A stretch of DNA of 46,920 bases from Micrococcales bacterium (GTDB taxonomy: Bacteria > Actinomycetota > Actinomycetes > Actinomycetales > Microbacteriaceae), in assembly GCA_024641015.1 (NCBI GenBank), contig JAHEDU010000004.1, positions 1-46,920 on the forward strand. Reading direction: 5' to 3'. A program made the translations under genes and the position numbers. Of this stretch, positions 24,853 to 33,788 are shown piece after piece; the stretch's first letter is position 1; each line of letters opens with the position of its first letter. Under the pieces are notes generated by a model that was given only the letters and a program-made list of their open reading frames with translations, was not told the DNA's origin and ran no database searches.

Positions 24853-26286
24853 CCACGCCTCGACGTCGTCCGCCGTGCGCGGAATGCCGATCGATAAGTT
24901 TTCCGCACCGGTCGCCGTGACGAGGATGTTGTCCTCAATGCGAACGCCAATTCCGCGGAACTCTTCGGGGACAGTCAGGTCATCGGGCTGGAAATAAAGT
25001 CCCGGTTCGATGGTGAACACCATCCCCTCGCGAACGACCGCTTCCTTGTAGAACTCCTTGCGCGCCTGACCGCAGTCGTGCACGTCAAGACCGAGGTGGT
25101 GGCTTGTCCCGTGGACCATGTAGCGGCGGTGATGCTGACCCGACTCTGCAAGAGATTCTTCGGCCGTGACGGGGATGAATCCCCACTCGGCGACCTTGCG
25201 GGCGATGACCGCCATCGCTGCCGCGTGGACGTCCTTGAAGATGATGCCTGGCTTGACAACCGCGAACGCGGCGTCGGCCGCCTCGCGCACCGCTTCGTAC
25301 ACCTCGCGTTGAACGGGCGAGTACGTTCCGGAAACCGGGAACGTGCGAGTGATGTCCGCCGTATACAGGCTTTCCACCTCAACACCGGCGTCCATCAGCA
25401 CGAGGTCCCCGTCTCGGACTTTGCCGTCATTTCGCGTCCAGTGGAGGATGCAGGCGTGGTCACCCGCCGCGGCGATGGTTTCGTACCCGATGAAGTTCCC
25501 TTCGGCGCGCGCGCGACGGTTGAAGGTTCCTTCGATTAGTCGCTCACCGCGCTCGTGCGCAACGATTTCGGGGATGTCCCGAAGGACATCGGCGAACCCC
25601 AACTTCGTGGCCTCGACCGCAGCGCGAATTTCGGCGATCTCGAACGAATCCTTGACGAGTCGCTGTTCGCTCGTGAAGCGGAAGAAGTCCTGGTCGGCGT
25701 CGAGGGTGGCCCCGCGGGCAGCATCCACAGCCGCGGTGACGTCGACGTCAGCCTCGCGAATGACCAGCCAGGTCGAATCGGCGTGAGCGGCAATCTCATC
25801 GAATTCGGCGCGAGGTGCGGTTGCCATGCCCAGCTCGATGGCGACGCCCTCGGGACTGGGGCGTGGGCCAACCCAGAACTCGCCGATGTCGGCATCGCTG
25901 TAGAACTCGTCCGTTCCACGCCCAGCGGGGAATCGGTAGTACAGCGTGGCGTCGTGCTCCTGGCCGCGAGGAGTCAACACAAGCACGCTGTCGGCGACGG
26001 TGTCGGAGCCCCAGCCCGTGTAATACGTGAACGACGAGTGTGCGCGGTACGGGTGGTGAGTGTCATACGACCGAACCAGCCACTGGCCGGCGGGAATGAC
26101 GAGTGTCTTGCCGGCAAATTCTGTTGACAGTGCGCGACGGCGTTCGACGCAGAACGGCACCTGTTCGCGGACGCGTGCCACCGGGCGCTCGCGATCCGCC
26201 CAATCGCCTGAAACGTAAGCCTTAAACGCACTCACGTCGGGAAGGGTGGAACGGTTTTCGTTGCGCGGAGCCTTGTCGTCACTCAT
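24835..26286 (-). CDS. pepP: Xaa-Pro aminopeptidase, M24B family
   Basis: A 483-residue cytoplasmic metallopeptidase that removes N-terminal residues preceding proline. The N-terminal AMP_N domain contains the SSFTYYTGW block. The pita-bread domain shows all five metal ligands: Asp in LMDAGVE, Asp in YTADITRTFP, His in VHGTSHHLGLDVHD, Glu in TIEPGLYF and Glu in GVRIEDNILV. The ATG at 26286 was chosen because an upstream frame runs through the divergent PHP gene. Either GAGGAC acts as ribosome site or the transcript is leaderless. Confidence 0.92.
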   Translation of the reverse strand: MSDDKAPRNENRSTLPDVSAFKAYVSGDWADRERPVARVREQVPFCVERRRALSTEFAGKTLVIPAGQWLVRSYDTHHPYRAHSSFTYYTGWGSDTVADSVLVLTPRGQEHDATLYYRFPAGRGTDEFYSDADIGEFWVGPRPSPEGVAIELGMATAPRAEFDEIAAHADSTWLVIREADVDVTAAVDAARGATLDADQDFFRFTSEQRLVKDSFEIAEIRAAVEATKLGFADVLRDIPEIVAHERGERLIEGTFNRRARAEGNFIGYETIAAAGDHACILHWTRNDGKVRDGDLVLMDAGVEVESLYTADITRTFPVSGTYSPVQREVYEAVREAADAAFAVVKPGIIFKDVHAAAMAVIARKVAEWGFIPVTAEESLAESGQHHRRYMVHGTSHHLGLDVHDCGQARKEFYKEAVVREGMVFTIEPGLYFQPDDLTVPEEFRGIGVRIEDNILVTATGAENLSIGIPRTADDVEAWLKAQR

Positions 26287-26299
26287 GTCCTCAAGTCTG
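26287..26299 (-). promoter_or_regulatory. Possible leaderless promoter of pepP, variant -10
   Basis: CAGACT, TGAGGAC, then ATG at 26286 on the minus strand. A weak GAGGA overlaps the spacer, so a very short leader is also possible. Confidence 0.35.
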
Positions 26300-26313
26300 G
26301 CACGGCTCGAAAC

Positions 26314-26325
26314 TAGACTGACGAC
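26314..26325 (+). promoter_or_regulatory. Leaderless-type promoter of the PHP gene
   Basis: TAGACT (26314-26319), GACGAC, then GTG at 26326. Confidence 0.6.
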
Positions 26326-27207
26326 GTGAGCGACCCCCGAATCGACCTGCACCTGCACTCGAACCGATCTGACGGTTCCGAGTCGCCCGCGGTCGTGATG
26401 CGTGCGGCGAAGGACGCCGGGCTGGACATCGTTGCACTGACCGATCACGACACGACCGACGGTTGGGGCGAAGCGCGCGAGGCGTGTGCTGACCTCGGGT
26501 TGACGTTCGTGCCGGGTATCGAATTCTCGGCGTCGAACAACGGATCGATTGTTCACCTGTTGGGGTACCTCGTCGATCCCGACAACGCCGCCTTCGCAGC
26601 CGAATGCGCCCGCACCCGGGACGACCGCCAGTGGCGCTTCGAAAAGATGGTCGACAACCTTCACCAGGACTTCGGGGGAATGACCCGCGAGTTCGCCTAT
26701 TCGTTCCACGAAGAAGGCGCGACTCTCGGCCGCCCAACCATCGCTCGTGCCCTCATCGACCTCGGAATCGTCGCGACGGTGTCCGAGGCGTTCGATGACC
26801 TGTTGTCGTCCTCAAATGACCGCTATTACGCCGGCCACTATGCCCCAACCATCGAGGACGCCATCGGTCTCGTTCGAGCCGCCGGCGGTGTGCCGGTGCT
26901 TGCGCACCCGTGGACGTCGACCCGAACGACTCTCGTGAACGAACACGACACCGACGAACAGGTCGAGGCCCGATTCGTGGCACTCGCAGAAGCCGGACTC
27001 GCCGGTCTCGAAGTCCACCACGAAGAGAACACGCCGTACGGCCGTGAACGGCTCGCCGAAATCGCGGCGCACCTCGGGCTGATTGTCACGGGGTCAAGCG
27101 ATTACCACGGGCTCGACACCAAGCCCGTTCGTCCAGGCGCACACACGACGTCGCTCGTGAATTTCGAGCGAATCGTCGAGTTGGGAACCGGTTCGACCGT
27201 TTCCTAG
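26326..27207 (+). CDS. PHP-domain phosphoesterase (RNase AM / YciV-like)
   Basis: A 293-residue metal-dependent phosphoesterase. PHP motif residues are clear: H9 and H11 ([12 protein letters not shown]), D16, D40 and H41 ([10 protein letters not shown]), Glu in GIEFS, and SDYHG near the C-terminus. Family members hydrolyse nucleoside 3',5'-bisphosphates and trim RNA 5' ends; the precise substrate here is inferred. The GTG start is set by the TAGACT hexamer 6 bp upstream. Its TAG stop shares CTAG with the convergent ACC deaminase gene. Confidence 0.88.
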   Translation: MSDPRIDLHLHSNRSDGSESPAVVMRAAKDAGLDIVALTDHDTTDGWGEAREACADLGLTFVPGIEFSASNNGSIVHLLGYLVDPDNAAFAAECARTRDDRQWRFEKMVDNLHQDFGGMTREFAYSFHEEGATLGRPTIARALIDLGIVATVSEAFDDLLSSSNDRYYAGHYAPTIEDAIGLVRAAGGVPVLAHPWTSTRTTLVNEHDTDEQVEARFVALAEAGLAGLEVHHEENTPYGRERLAEIAAHLGLIVTGSSDYHGLDTKPVRPGAHTTSLVNFERIVELGTGSTVS

Positions 27208-28226
27208 TACGAGAACGCGGTGGTATACCCGTTGATTGCGGGCTGACCGCCGAGGTGTGCGTACAGGACGCGGCTTCCCTCGGGGAAGTAGCCTTCGCGA
27301 ACGAGGTCGATCATTCCGGCCATCGATTTGCCTTCGTAGACGGGGTCGGTGATCATGCCGTCGGTGCGTGCCGCGAGTTCGATTGCCTCGATGGTGCGGG
27401 GCCCGGCGATGCCGTAGATGTCGTCGTGCCAGCGGTCGAGCAGGACAATTTCCTCGTCGGCAATCTCGCGACCGAGTTCGATTCCTTCGGCGGTTCGGCG
27501 AGCGATGCGGGCAATCTGTTCCCACGTCTTTTCGACCGTCGCCGACGCGTCAATTCCGATGACCGACTGCGCGCGATTCGAGTGCGCGAATCCGGCGATC
27601 ATTCCGCCCTGGGTCGAACCCGTCACCGAACACACGATGACGTTGTCGAACTGGAAACCGAGTTCCTTCTCCTGGTCTTCGACCTCGAACGCCCAGCCGG
27701 CGAAGCCGTGTCCGCCAAGGACGTGGTCCGATGCTCCTGCGGGGATCGGGTACGGCTTTCCACCGCGGTCCTCAACCGAGGAAATCGCGTCTTCCCATGA
27801 CTTGCGGAATCCGATGTCGAAGCCGGCGGGGTCAAGTCGAACGTCGGCACCGAGAATGCGGCTCAACAGAATGTTCCCGGTCTTCTCGTAGTTGACCTCG
27901 TCCCAGTCGACCCAGTGTTCCTGAACCAGAACGGCCTTGAGCCCGAGCTTCGCGGCGACCGCGGCAACCTGGCGCGTGTGGTTCGACTGCACACCGCCAA
28001 TCGACACCAGAGTGTCACAGCCCTGCTTGATCGCGTCGGCTGCGAGGTATTCGAGCTTGCGGGTCTTGTTCCCACCGAAAGCAATGCCGGAGTTAACGTC
28101 TTCGCGCTTCGCCCACAGTTCGACCTTGCCGCCGAGGTGTTCGGTCAAGCGGTCGAGGCGGTGAATCGGTGACGGGCCAAACCGCAGATCGACTCGGGGG
28201 AAGTTTTCGAGGGCACTGCGCGACAT
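27204..28226 (-). CDS. acdS: 1-aminocyclopropane-1-carboxylate deaminase
   Basis: A 340-residue fold-type II PLP enzyme. Compared with the Pseudomonas ACC deaminase, all key positions are present with an offset of three: K54 (GGNKTRK, PLP lysine), S81 (GGVQSNH, the catalytic nucleophile), Y297 and E298 (VYEGKS), L325 (AHLGG). Glu and Leu at the last two sites distinguish ACC deaminase from D-cysteine desulfhydrase, which has Ser and Thr. It would open the cyclopropane ring of ACC, releasing ammonia and 2-oxobutyrate, an isoleucine precursor. GAAAGGA precedes the ATG. It follows the helicase gene after 18 bp. Confidence 0.9.
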   Translation of the reverse strand: MSRSALENFPRVDLRFGPSPIHRLDRLTEHLGGKVELWAKREDVNSGIAFGGNKTRKLEYLAADAIKQGCDTLVSIGGVQSNHTRQVAAVAAKLGLKAVLVQEHWVDWDEVNYEKTGNILLSRILGADVRLDPAGFDIGFRKSWEDAISSVEDRGGKPYPIPAGASDHVLGGHGFAGWAFEVEDQEKELGFQFDNVIVCSVTGSTQGGMIAGFAHSNRAQSVIGIDASATVEKTWEQIARIARRTAEGIELGREIADEEIVLLDRWHDDIYGIAGPRTIEAIELAARTDGMITDPVYEGKSMAGMIDLVREGYFPEGSRVLYAHLGGQPAINGYTTAFSY

Positions 28227-28244
28227 GGTCGTCCTTTCGGTGGG

Positions 28245-29582
28245 TTATGCGGTGGGGGTTCCGCCACCCGCTGGGCGACGGCGACGCTGACGGGTGCGCC
28301 CGCTGCCGGCGGGCTTGTCGATGGCGGACTCGCCACGAGGTTCACGGGGCTGGCTGTCACGCGGGGGACGCCCGGCCGCCTTCTCTGCCCGGGGAATCGG
28401 GGTCGAGTTCAGTCGGCCCTTCGTTCCCGCCGGAATGTTCAAGTCTGTGAACAGGTGCGGCGACGACGAGTACGTCTCGGCCGGCTCGAGGGGCATGTCC
28501 AACGCGCGGGCGATGAGGTGCCACTTGTGCATGTCTTCCCAGTCCACGAACGTCACGGCAACGCCGGTGCGGCCAGCGCGACCCGTTCGGCCGACGCGGT
28601 GCAGGTACGCCTTGTCGTCCTCGGGGACGGTGTAGTTGATGACGTGGGTGACATCGTCGACGTCAATTCCACGAGCGGCAACGTCCGTGGCGATGAGGAT
28701 GTCTTTCTTGCCCGCCTTGAACGCCGCCATCGAGCGCTCGCGCGCCTCCTGGCTCATGTCGCCGTGCACGCTCGTCGCCGAGAATCCGCGGTCGGTCAGT
28801 TCTTCGGTGACCTTGGACGCGCTGCGCTTGGTGCGAGTGAAGATGACGACCTTTTCGCGGCCTTCCGCCTGCAGAATGCGGGCAACGACCTCGTCCTTGT
28901 CGAGGTTGTGCGCGCGATAGACGACGTGCTTGATGTTCGCCTGCGTCAGTCCCTCGTCGGGGTCGGTTGCGCGGATGTGAATCGGCTTGGACATGAAGCG
29001 ACGTGCGAGCGCAACGATCGGGCCGGGCATTGTCGCCGAGAACAGCATGGTGTGGCGTTCCGGGGGAGTCTGGGCGAACAGTTTTTCGACGTCACCGAGG
29101 AATCCAAGATCGAGCATGCGGTCGGCTTCGTCGAGAACCATGACCTCGACGGCCTTGAACGAGAGGAGTCGCTGGCTGGCAAGGTCGAGCAAGCGACCGG
29201 GCGTGCCGACGATGATTTGGGCGCCCGCCTTGATCTGGTCGACCTGGTCCTCGTACGACTTACCGCCGTAAATTGCCGCCACCTTTGTTTCACGGTTCGA
29301 AATCGCCAGTTCGATGTCCTCAGTCACCTGAACGCAGAGTTCGCGGGTGGGGACGACGATGAGCGCCTTGACACCCGGTTCGGGGTTAAGCCCGAGTCGC
29401 TGAATCAACGGAAGGCCGAAACCGAACGTCTTTCCCGTTCCGGTCTTTGCCTGGCCGATGATGTCTTGGCCGTTCAGGGCGAGGGGGATGGTCTGTTCTT
29501 GAATCGGAAACGGTTCAAGGATGCCGCGGCTGGCAAGCGCATCGACGATGTCTTCATCGATGCCGAGATCACGAAAAGTCAC
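28245..29582 (-). CDS. DEAD-box ATP-dependent RNA helicase
   Basis: A 445-residue RNA helicase for RNA unwinding in translation or decay. The Q motif (FPIQEQTIPLAL), Walker A AKTGTGKT (45-52), PTREL, TPGR, DEAD (151-154), SAT (182-184), ATDVAARGIDV and HRVGRTGRAGR are in order. The C-terminal tail (about 385-445) is a basic Arg/Pro/Gly-rich extension likely to bind RNA. The GTG start at 29582 lacks a Shine-Dalgarno sequence; a stop lies six codons upstream. Homologous to RhlE of M. tuberculosis by position beside the MiaE-like gene. Confidence 0.93.
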   Translation of the reverse strand: MTFRDLGIDEDIVDALASRGILEPFPIQEQTIPLALNGQDIIGQAKTGTGKTFGFGLPLIQRLGLNPEPGVKALIVVPTRELCVQVTEDIELAISNRETKVAAIYGGKSYEDQVDQIKAGAQIIVGTPGRLLDLASQRLLSFKAVEVMVLDEADRMLDLGFLGDVEKLFAQTPPERHTMLFSATMPGPIVALARRFMSKPIHIRATDPDEGLTQANIKHVVYRAHNLDKDEVVARILQAEGREKVVIFTRTKRSASKVTEELTDRGFSATSVHGDMSQEARERSMAAFKAGKKDILIATDVAARGIDVDDVTHVINYTVPEDDKAYLHRVGRTGRAGRTGVAVTFVDWEDMHKWHLIARALDMPLEPAETYSSSPHLFTDLNIPAGTKGRLNSTPIPRAEKAAGRPPRDSQPREPRGESAIDKPAGSGRTRQRRRRPAGGGTPTA

Positions 29583-29614
29583 AAATAACCCAATCAGTTG
29601 GTTTTCCTAGTCTA
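29583..29614 (-). promoter_or_regulatory. Promoter and hairpin leader of the helicase gene
   Basis: TAGACT on the minus strand (29609-29614) gives a start near 29602. The remaining 20-nt leader is almost fully an inverted repeat, AACCAACTGATTGGGTT (29587-29603 region), with no ribosome site. It could be a temperature-sensitive or autoregulated leader; that is inference. Confidence 0.35.
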
Positions 29615-29633
29615 CCCGTGGGGTGCGACTGCC

Positions 29634-29645
29634 TATGCTGGTGGC
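29634..29645 (+). promoter_or_regulatory. Leaderless-type promoter of the MiaE-like gene
   Basis: TATGCT (29634-29639), GGTGGC, then GTG at 29646. Confidence 0.6.
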
Positions 29646-30362
29646 GTGGCCCCACTCTTTTGGAAGCGAGACAAGCCGGCCGGACCTGCGCCGACGGTTC
29701 GTTCGCGTGACGAGGACAACGGTCAACGGATCGAGTTCACCGATCTCGCGCCGGAACCCGAGGTCTTCCTTGGCCAGAGTGCCTATCTGTTTCTTCGCTA
29801 CGCGGAATCCGCGGCCCGTCACGCGCACGACGCGACCGATCTCGAAACCGAGTCGACGCTTGCCGTGGTCGCCGAGGAATGTTTCCAGCGATTCTCGACG
29901 CTCGTCCGACTGCTCGACAAGCTGAAAGCTGACCGGGTGGAATCTATGAGCCCGTTCATCGCCCCGACGCGCGAATTCGAGCGCCGAACCCGCGGCCGCA
30001 ACTGGACCGAACGCGTTGCCTGCACCTGGATCACGATGGCGTTCTTGCAGGACTTCTGGCGTCGCCTCGCCGAAGGACTTCCCAAGTCGATTCGCGCTGA
30101 GGTCATCGAGGCGCTCGCCGACGACACGATGATCGAGGTGCTGCGCAGCGAACTCGAACGGCGAATCGCTCTCGAGCCCGGGCTACGTCCGGTCCTTGCC
30201 ATGTGGGGTCGACGACTGGTCGGCGACACAATGTTGATGGCCGAAAGTGCGTTGACGCACGGAGACGACCCGGTCGCCGAAGCGGACGGCGTTGAGCCGG
30301 TATTCACCGAAATCATCGGAGCCCATTCGCAGCGAATGGACTCGCTGGGATTGACTGCCTAG
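29646..30362 (+). CDS. Ferritin-fold protein, MiaE-like (tRNA hydroxylase family)
   Basis: A 238-residue all-alpha protein that resembles the actinobacterial MiaE-like family. Candidate di-iron residues occur in RYAESAARHAHD and AEECFQRF helices, later in WERVACTWITMAFLQDFW-type helices and EALADDTMIEV. Whether it hydroxylates a tRNA base is unproved for actinobacteria. It lies between the helicase and DUF3107, the same neighbourhood as M. tuberculosis Rv3210c. The GTG start is defined by its TATGCT hexamer; a longer frame covers the helicase promoter. Confidence 0.75.
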   Translation: MAPLFWKRDKPAGPAPTVRSRDEDNGQRIEFTDLAPEPEVFLGQSAYLFLRYAESAARHAHDATDLETESTLAVVAEECFQRFSTLVRLLDKLKADRVESMSPFIAPTREFERRTRGRNWTERVACTWITMAFLQDFWRRLAEGLPKSIRAEVIEALADDTMIEVLRSELERRIALEPGLRPVLAMWGRRLVGDTMLMAESALTHGDDPVAEADGVEPVFTEIIGAHSQRMDSLGLTA

Positions 30363-30580
30363 TTGACGAAGCCGACGGGTCGCGACTGAGTCGACCCGAA
30401 TTCGATGTAGGCGACGTTGGCGGCGGGAATCAGGTATGACTGACCCTTCACATCACCAAGGTTGAGGACACCGCCGTTAGCGAGTGCGGCGGTGAGTTGG
30501 GCGTTGATGTCTGCCGCCGACGACTCGGTTTCGAACGAGAGTTCACGAGGGGCGTGCTGAATTCCAATACGAATTTCCAT
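30359..30580 (-). CDS. DUF3107 family protein
   Basis: A 73-residue protein of a conserved actinobacterial family (M. tuberculosis TB9.4 type) of unknown function. It begins MEIRIGIQHAPRELSF and contains the family segment KGQSYLIPAANVAYIEFG. The ATG at 30580 has TACTCT 6 bp upstream. Its TAG shares CTAG at 30359-30362 with the MiaE-like gene. It is divergent from adnA. Confidence 0.9.
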   Translation of the reverse strand: MEIRIGIQHAPRELSFETESSAADINAQLTAALANGGVLNLGDVKGQSYLIPAANVAYIEFGSTQSRPVGFVN

Positions 30581-30592
30581 ACCTCAAGAGTA
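30581..30592 (-). promoter_or_regulatory. Leaderless-type promoter of the DUF3107 gene
   Basis: On the minus strand TACTCT (30587-30592), TGAGGT, then ATG at 30580. Confidence 0.58.
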
Positions 30593-30613
30593 TTCCGTGT
30601 CGCAGGTCACTTG

Positions 30614-30626
30614 TACCCTCGAAGGA
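30614..30626 (+). promoter_or_regulatory. Leaderless-type promoter of adnA
   Basis: TACCCT (30614-30619), CGAAGGA, then ATG at 30627. The 7-bp spacer also contains AAGGA, but it is too close to the ATG to act as an ordinary ribosome site. Confidence 0.5.
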
Positions 30627-33600
30627 ATGGACCACATCAGCCTCGACTCCGCCCAATCGGGCGCTCTCGAATCGATCCTCGCCGGCGGTAGCCGCCGGGT
30701 TTTTGGTGGTCCCGGGACGGGAAAGACGACTCTCATCGTCGAGGCGCTCGCCGCGCTCGTGAAGCGCGACGGCCGTGATTCGGTTCGTGTTGTGACCTCC
30801 AGTCGCCAGTCGGCAACCCGACTTCGTGATGAACTGTCGTTGCGTATCGCCGAACCGACGCGGGGACCCCTCGCGCGCAGCATGTCGTCATTCGCGTACG
30901 ACATCGTCGCGATGGATCGCGGTCCCGCATTCCCCGTGCGGCTGATTTCGGGTGGCGAACAGGATTCCGACATCAAGAGCCTTCTGGACGGCGAAATCGA
31001 GGACGGTACGGGTGATTATTGGCCCGAATCCCTTGGTCCCGAAGTCCGTTCCCTGCGCGAATTCCGCACTCAACTTCGTGACCTGCTCTCGCGTGCCCGT
31101 GACGCGGGACTCGTGTTGCCTCTCGACATGGACGTTCCCGCCGTCGACGGCTTGATGCAACGCGGTTATCACCACAACGTTCCAGAATGGGTCGCTGCCG
31201 CCCGATTCCTTGACCGCTACCTGCGACTCAGTGCACGGGCTCGCTCAAGCCAGATCGACCCCGCCGCGATCGTGGACGAAGCGACCGACATCATCACTCG
31301 CGGCGGCTACACGGATCTCACTGCACGCACTCTTCTCGTCGACGATGCTCAGGACTTGACCGTCGCCCAATGGCGGTTGCTCACCGCGTGGCACCACTCC
31401 CGCGGACCGGTGATCGCTTTCGGCGACCCCGACCTCGCCACGTCCGGTTTCCGCGGGGCAACCCCCACGATTTTTACGGGAAGCGAAAACATCGACGGGC
31501 TGATGTGGGAAAAGTCGGAATTTTTGACGACTAACCACCGACAGTCAGGGGTCATGCCACACGTCCTCGGGGTGATTGCGTCGGCAATTCCGGGACCGGG
31601 CGGCCCTGCGCGCAATTCCTACCCCGACGTCGACAAGCCAGCCGAACCGGCCGACGTGCGCGACCTGCCTGGCTTTTCGCTCTTCAGCGCTACTGCGGCC
31701 TCGCCGGCGGGGGAATATGACACCATCGCTCGATTTATCCAGAACCGGGTGAAGGAAGGCGTCGAATCGGGAGACATCGCCGTGATCGTGCGTTCCGGTT
31801 CAATCGCCGAGGGGCTGGTTGATTACCTGACCGCCAGTTCAATCCCCGCGTTCGCGGAAACCACGGGTTCACCTCTTCGTGACCACCCGGCCGTGTGGTC
31901 GTTGCTGACAATCATCGGCGTCGGAACGGGGTACACCGAATTCACCCCCGACGTCGCTCGCCAGTTGTTGACGGGGCCGTTCGGTCGACTGTCCTCACTC
32001 GATTACCGTCGATTCCGTCGCGCGCTGCGACTCGACGCCATCAACGCGGGGGATTACCGTCTTGCGGACGAACTGATGATGGACGCCCTCACGATTCCGG
32101 GCGCCTTCGCGACGACGGTGTCGTTCGCGGAGAAGGGCGTCGCCCGATTGATCAGTTTGCTCAACGAGGTGCGCGCGAATCCGACGTGGCAAATGGACGA
32201 ACTCCTGTGGCTGGTGTGGTCAAAGTCGGGCCGCGCCGACGTGTGGGCGAACGAATCCCGCGGAAGCGGTCCGATCGCGGCTCGTGCCCACGAATCGCTC
32301 GACGCTGTGCTTACTCTCTTTTCGGTGGCGGCGACCGCTCTCGAAAACGCACCCACCGAAACCGTCGACGTGTTCCTCGCACGCATGCTCGACCAAGCGG
32401 TCCCCAATGACACCTTGACTGCGCGAGGAGCCTTGGGGTCCGTCACGGTCTGTACACCCGCGGCCGCCATGGGCCGTGAATTCGACACCGTCATCGTCGC
32501 GGGCGTCAACGACGGCGTGTGGCCAAACTTTCGTGTCCGAAGCGCACTCGTCAAGTCCACGCTGTTGCCCCTCGCAATCGAAGGGGTCAATCTGGAAACG
32601 CTTGATCAGCGACAGGGAATTCTGGCGGACGAAATCCGGTTGTTCCTCGTCGCGATGTCGCGCGCGCGGTCAACGATTCTCGTTACGGCGATTGCGTCCG
32701 AAGACGAATCGCCCAGTGCCCTGTTCCGAATCGTCGCTGGAGAACGTCTCAAGGATGACGGGACGGAACCCAGCGAACCGGCGGCCAATTCGCGTGCCCA
32801 GTTGTTCATTCCGACCAACATCTTCGCGTCGCTGTCCGAACTCGTCGGTCACGCTCGGCACATCGTTCTCGATCCACACTCGTCAGACGGGGACAAAGCT
32901 CAGGCTGCGCTTGCGCTGAAGGAACTCGCCGCACGCGGCGTGAAGGGCGCCGACCCGAACGATTGGTTGGGGTTGGACCTCGGAACTCCGCGCGCGCTCA
33001 ACGGCGGCGACGTCGTGTCGATCTCGCCGTCCGGACTGAAATACTTCGACGAATCTCAGGTTGACTGGTTCGTCAAGCAGGTTGCCGGCGGTTCCTCCGG
33101 AATCGACGCCGCCGTCGGAACTCTTGTCCACAAGGCCGTGGAACTTGCGCCGAAGGGAACCGCAGAGGAATTGCGCGCGACCATCGCCGAACGCTGGCAG
33201 GAACTGGGATTCGAATCAAAGTGGCAGGCGGAGCGCTGGAAGAAGCTCACCGACCTGATGGTCGAGGGGCTTGTCGCGTTCTTTGCGGTGGCGGAATCCG
33301 AAGGCTTCGAACCCGTTGCGAACGAGGGGTACATCAACGTGCCACTGGAAGACCCCGCCGACCCGACGCTTCGAGCGGTGGTCAGCGGATCCATCGACCG
33401 AGTTGAAATCAACGAAGGCACCGCACGCATCATCGACATCAAGACGGGCAAGACCGTGGAAAGTGCCGACAACCATCTGCAATTGGCGGCATACCAATGG
33501 GCGTTGTCGAAAAAGGCCGTGACCGAACTTCCCGATGGCACAACCTCGGCTGGCGCGGCCCTGCTGTACCCCCGCATCAAACCAACCGACGGGACCCTCT

Positions 33601-33788
33601 TCACGTTCCGATTCCAAGAAACACTGACTGACGAACAGGTCGCCGCATTCGAAGCGATGCTGGTCGATACCGCGCACCTCATGAATTCGGAAGCCTTCGA
33701 AGGCCCGGCGGATGCGGGTCGAATCGGTCGCGAGATCAACTTTGACGGACAGTGGGTTCGCATCGGAGAGGTAGGAAGCGATGACTGA
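30627..33788 (+). CDS. adnA: Helicase-nuclease subunit AdnA
   Basis: A 1053-residue subunit of the AdnAB complex, which resects double-strand breaks in actinobacteria. An N-terminal UvrD-like motor has Walker A GGPGTGKT (27-34), but motif II reads VDDAQD instead of DE-x-Q, consistent with AdnA being the weaker motor. A C-terminal RecB-like nuclease holds GTLVHKAVE, GSIDRVE and IIDIKTGK, with the His, Asp and Asp-x-Lys residues. Length is close to the mycobacterial protein (about 1045). The ATG at 30627 was preferred to the GTG at 30597 because of its -10 spacing. It overlaps adnB by 8 bp. Confidence 0.91.
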   Translation: MDHISLDSAQSGALESILAGGSRRVFGGPGTGKTTLIVEALAALVKRDGRDSVRVVTSSRQSATRLRDELSLRIAEPTRGPLARSMSSFAYDIVAMDRGPAFPVRLISGGEQDSDIKSLLDGEIEDGTGDYWPESLGPEVRSLREFRTQLRDLLSRARDAGLVLPLDMDVPAVDGLMQRGYHHNVPEWVAAARFLDRYLRLSARARSSQIDPAAIVDEATDIITRGGYTDLTARTLLVDDAQDLTVAQWRLLTAWHHSRGPVIAFGDPDLATSGFRGATPTIFTGSENIDGLMWEKSEFLTTNHRQSGVMPHVLGVIASAIPGPGGPARNSYPDVDKPAEPADVRDLPGFSLFSATAASPAGEYDTIARFIQNRVKEGVESGDIAVIVRSGSIAEGLVDYLTASSIPAFAETTGSPLRDHPAVWSLLTIIGVGTGYTEFTPDVARQLLTGPFGRLSSLDYRRFRRALRLDAINAGDYRLADELMMDALTIPGAFATTVSFAEKGVARLISLLNEVRANPTWQMDELLWLVWSKSGRADVWANESRGSGPIAARAHESLDAVLTLFSVAATALENAPTETVDVFLARMLDQAVPNDTLTARGALGSVTVCTPAAAMGREFDTVIVAGVNDGVWPNFRVRSALVKSTLLPLAIEGVNLETLDQRQGILADEIRLFLVAMSRARSTILVTAIASEDESPSALFRIVAGERLKDDGTEPSEPAANSRAQLFIPTNIFASLSELVGHARHIVLDPHSSDGDKAQAALALKELAARGVKGADPNDWLGLDLGTPRALNGGDVVSISPSGLKYFDESQVDWFVKQVAGGSSGIDAAVGTLVHKAVELAPKGTAEELRATIAERWQELGFESKWQAERWKKLTDLMVEGLVAFFAVAESEGFEPVANEGYINVPLEDPADPTLRAVVSGSIDRVEINEGTARIIDIKTGKTVESADNHLQLAAYQWALSKKAVTELPDGTTSAGAALLYPRIKPTDGTLFTFRFQETLTDEQVAAFEAMLVDTAHLMNSEAFEGPADAGRIGREINFDGQWVRIGEVGSDD

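Noticed and set aside
28455-29588. 377-codon open frame opposite the DEAD-box helicase
   Set aside because: Antisense shadow; the helicase motifs on the other strand are complete.
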